Origin: Oceanisphaera marina
Lineage (GTDB): Bacteria > Pseudomonadota > Gammaproteobacteria > Enterobacterales > Aeromonadaceae
Reading direction: 5' to 3'
Assembly: GCF_014643915.1 (NCBI RefSeq)
Contig: NZ_BMKE01000015.1
Coordinates: 29,184-93,183, forward strand
Length of the DNA stretch: 64,000 bases
The translations under genes were made by a program, and so were the position numbers. Positions 62,499 to 64,000 of the stretch are shown here, piece by piece; position 1 is the first letter of the stretch, and each line of letters begins with the position of its first letter. The notes beneath the pieces are model-generated. The model did not search any database. It was not told the DNA's origin and worked only from the letters and a program-made list of their open reading frames with translations.

Positions 62499-63718
62499 TG
62501 GCGTTTTTTCAATATCGGGCGCGTAATGCTCGCGGCGAGCTTAATCAAGGGCGGTTGGAAGCCGCCTCTGCGACTGCGGCAGCGGACAGCCTGATCAGTG
62601 CTGGCTTGATGCCGGTGGAAATTAAAGAAGCCAAAGCCAGCGCCAAGCGCGACTTCAAGTGGCAAGCCTTCTTGCACGGGCGCGTTAAGCTGGAAGTGCT
62701 GCTGATTTTGTGCCGGCAGTTTTCGTCGCTCACCCGTGCCGGTATTCCTATTTTGCGTATCGTGGAAGGGCTGCGCGACACCACGGACAACAAGCTGCTG
62801 ATCTCGGCGTTGAACGATGTAGCCGACGCACTCAACCAGGGGCAAACCCTGGCCAATGCGCTGGCGGCGCACCCGCATATTTTCAACAGCTTGTTTGTAT
62901 CACTGGTGGAAGTGGGTGAAAGCACCGGCCAGCTGGAACAGGCCTTCTTGCAATTGGCCCATTATTTTCAGCTGGAGCTGGATACCCGCCGCCGGGTAAA
63001 AGCGGCCATTCGCTACCCCATGTTTGTTTCTATCGCCATGATTGCCGCCATGGTGGTGATGAATATTTATGTGATCCCGGCTTTCAGTGGCATTTTCGCG
63101 GGCCTTGGGGCCGACTTGCCCTGGACCACGCGCTTGCTGATCGGCTCTTCTGAGTTTTTCACCCAGTACATTTTACACATGGTGGTGGGCTCTCTGGTCG
63201 GCATTGTGCTGTTAATGCGCTATGTAAAAACTAAACCAGGCAAGCTGCGCTGGCACACCTGGTTGTTACGCATTCCCATTATCGGCCCCTTGGTCAAGCG
63301 TATTTTACTGGCGCGTTTTTGCCGCAGCTTCTCGATGATGCTGGGTGCCGGGGTACCCATAGTGCAGGTATTGACCCTGGCCGGTAACGCCACCGGCAAC
63401 GCCTATTTAACCCAGGCGATATTGCAAATGGGCGACAAGCTGGCCTCGGGCAGCAGCCTGTCGGCCGTCGCCGAACAAAGCCGGGTATTTACGCCTCTGA
63501 TCTTGCAGATGTTCAAGGTGGGTGAAGAAACCGGCCGGGTCGATCAAATGGTAATGGAAGCGGGGCGCTTTTATGAAGAAGAAGTGGACTACGACATTAC
63601 CAATCTGACCTCTAAAATCGAGCCAATTTTGATCGTGGCCATCTCCGGCATGGTACTGATTTTGGCCTTGGGAATTTTTACCCCCATGTGGGACATGGTA
63701 GGCTTGGTAGGCGGGTAA
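62498..63718 (+). CDS. mshG: MSHA inner-membrane platform protein MshG
   Basis: A 406-residue GspF/PilC-type platform protein with two similar cytoplasmic domains and three helices (about 175-195, 220-240 and 380-400). Motifs are FCRQFSSLTRAGIPILRIVEGL, LVEVGESTGQLEQAFLQLA and, in the second repeat, RFCRSFSMMLGAGVPIVQVLTLA and MFKVGEETGRVDQMVMEA. It holds MshE and the PilN/PilO-like proteins and guides pilin assembly. The ATG at 62498 shares a base with the mshE stop; the four upstream codons are rejected. In other MSHA loci mshF and the pilin genes follow; here the operon seems to end. Confidence 0.95.
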   Translation: MAFFQYRARNARGELNQGRLEAASATAAADSLISAGLMPVEIKEAKASAKRDFKWQAFLHGRVKLEVLLILCRQFSSLTRAGIPILRIVEGLRDTTDNKLLISALNDVADALNQGQTLANALAAHPHIFNSLFVSLVEVGESTGQLEQAFLQLAHYFQLELDTRRRVKAAIRYPMFVSIAMIAAMVVMNIYVIPAFSGIFAGLGADLPWTTRLLIGSSEFFTQYILHMVVGSLVGIVLLMRYVKTKPGKLRWHTWLLRIPIIGPLVKRILLARFCRSFSMMLGAGVPIVQVLTLAGNATGNAYLTQAILQMGDKLASGSSLSAVAEQSRVFTPLILQMFKVGEETGRVDQMVMEAGRFYEEEVDYDITNLTSKIEPILIVAISGMVLILALGIFTPMWDMVGLVGG

Positions 63719-63916
63719 ATGTGTAAGGGTGAAGTGCAAATAATGAGGAGTGAAATGCGAGGAGTAAATGGGACAAGAGAGTGTTAAATCCGGCACTTAT
63801 TGCTCCAGGTCGTCTTACCGGAGTGCTCCGGTGTCTCGCTTTAAAAGCTCACAAAATCAGTAGAGTATTTGCACAACAGCTATTGTACCGCCTCAGGTCA
63901 TCCCTTTACCCATAAG
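63719..63916. other. Intergenic region after mshG
   Basis: About 200 bases. It has an imperfect direct repeat GAGGAGTGAAATGC (63745-63758) and GAGGAGTAAATG (63759-63770), and a dyad ACCGGAG-TG-CTCCGGT at 63817-63832 whose two-base centre is too tight for a normal hairpin and may be an operator. No T-rich terminator was seen. Confidence 0.45.
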
Positions 63917-64000
63917 TCAGCCCAATAATTCCTTTGTTTCTTGTATGGCTCGGACCATATCATGGCAACGTTCCAGGCCCAGCCACAGCGTTTGTAACCC
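63917..64000 (-). CDS. Possible C-terminal end of a minus-strand gene
   Basis: Read on the minus strand from the window edge, a frame runs 27 codons (LQTLWLGLERCHDMVRAIQE then TKELLG) to a TGA at 63919-63917. The amphipathic helical character suggests the end of a real protein, but the stretch is too short to name a family. If real, it shows that mshG is followed by a convergent, unrelated gene. Confidence 0.4.
   Translation of the reverse strand, partial: GLQTLWLGLERCHDMVRAIQETKELLG

Overview
The window looks like ordinary chromosome of a marine or brackish-water gammaproteobacterium. The evidence is an MSHA-type pilus export operon, a sodium-type flagellar MotY, several sodium-coupled transporters, a RecBCD set, and close homologues of E. 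coli YbjD, YbjN, HrpA, YbiT, NagD, PsiE and SlyB. The family Aeromonadaceae (Oceanimonas, Oceanisphaera or Zobellella relatives) is my best guess from gene content. That placement is an inference and was not checked against any database. I see no integrase, transposase, prophage, CRISPR array or rRNA. One tRNA-Ser(GGA) is present.

Layout. Bases 1-4.4 kb hold the end of an aspartate kinase, ppiC, a YbjD-type OLD nuclease, an unrecognised membrane protein and an MFS carrier. Bases 4.6-10.2 kb hold slyB, a possible 27-residue hydrophobic peptide on the minus strand, hrpA and rplY. Bases 10.2-14.0 kb hold a NYN-domain protein, a DUF3087 protein, a SEC-C protein, and a pair made of a P-loop-degenerate ATPase-like protein and an MscS channel. 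Bases 14.2-23.4 kb are recC-recB-recD with overlapping genes and no ptrA. Bases 23.4-31.5 kb hold a four-CBS-PAS-GGDEF-EAL protein, asnB, a prolyl-hydroxylase-like dioxygenase, tRNA-Ser, ybjN, a tandem universal stress protein and cysQ. Bases 31.7-37.5 kb hold ybiT, two more tandem universal stress proteins with a SulP carrier, and psiE. Bases 37.5-44 kb hold an RCK-type antiporter, nagD, mtgA, adenine deaminase, motY and a TauE/SafE permease. Bases 44-50 kb hold DUF3025-lpxM plus a 34-residue coupled microprotein, a sodium-dependent amino-acid carrier with its 34-residue MetS-type subunit, a DUF1127 protein and an SLC13 carrier. Bases 50-55.8 kb hold a hybrid histidine kinase with an inactive-looking Hpt domain, dadA and an AEC permease. 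Bases 55.9-63.7 kb are an MSHA assembly operon (mshI, a PilN-like gene, mshJ, K, L, N, E, G) that lacks mshM and has no pilin genes directly after it.

How the parts fit. The GGDEF-EAL protein and the MshEN domain of MshE could belong to one cyclic-di-GMP circuit controlling pilus extension. RecBCD forms a complete repair enzyme. The SulP carrier with universal stress proteins, MscS, the RCK antiporter and MotY suggest a cell handling changing salt and ion conditions. The items most worth checking are the microprotein coupled to lpxM, the ATPase-like/MscS pair, the short hydrophobic ORF near 5.2 kb, and the reduced MSHA operon.
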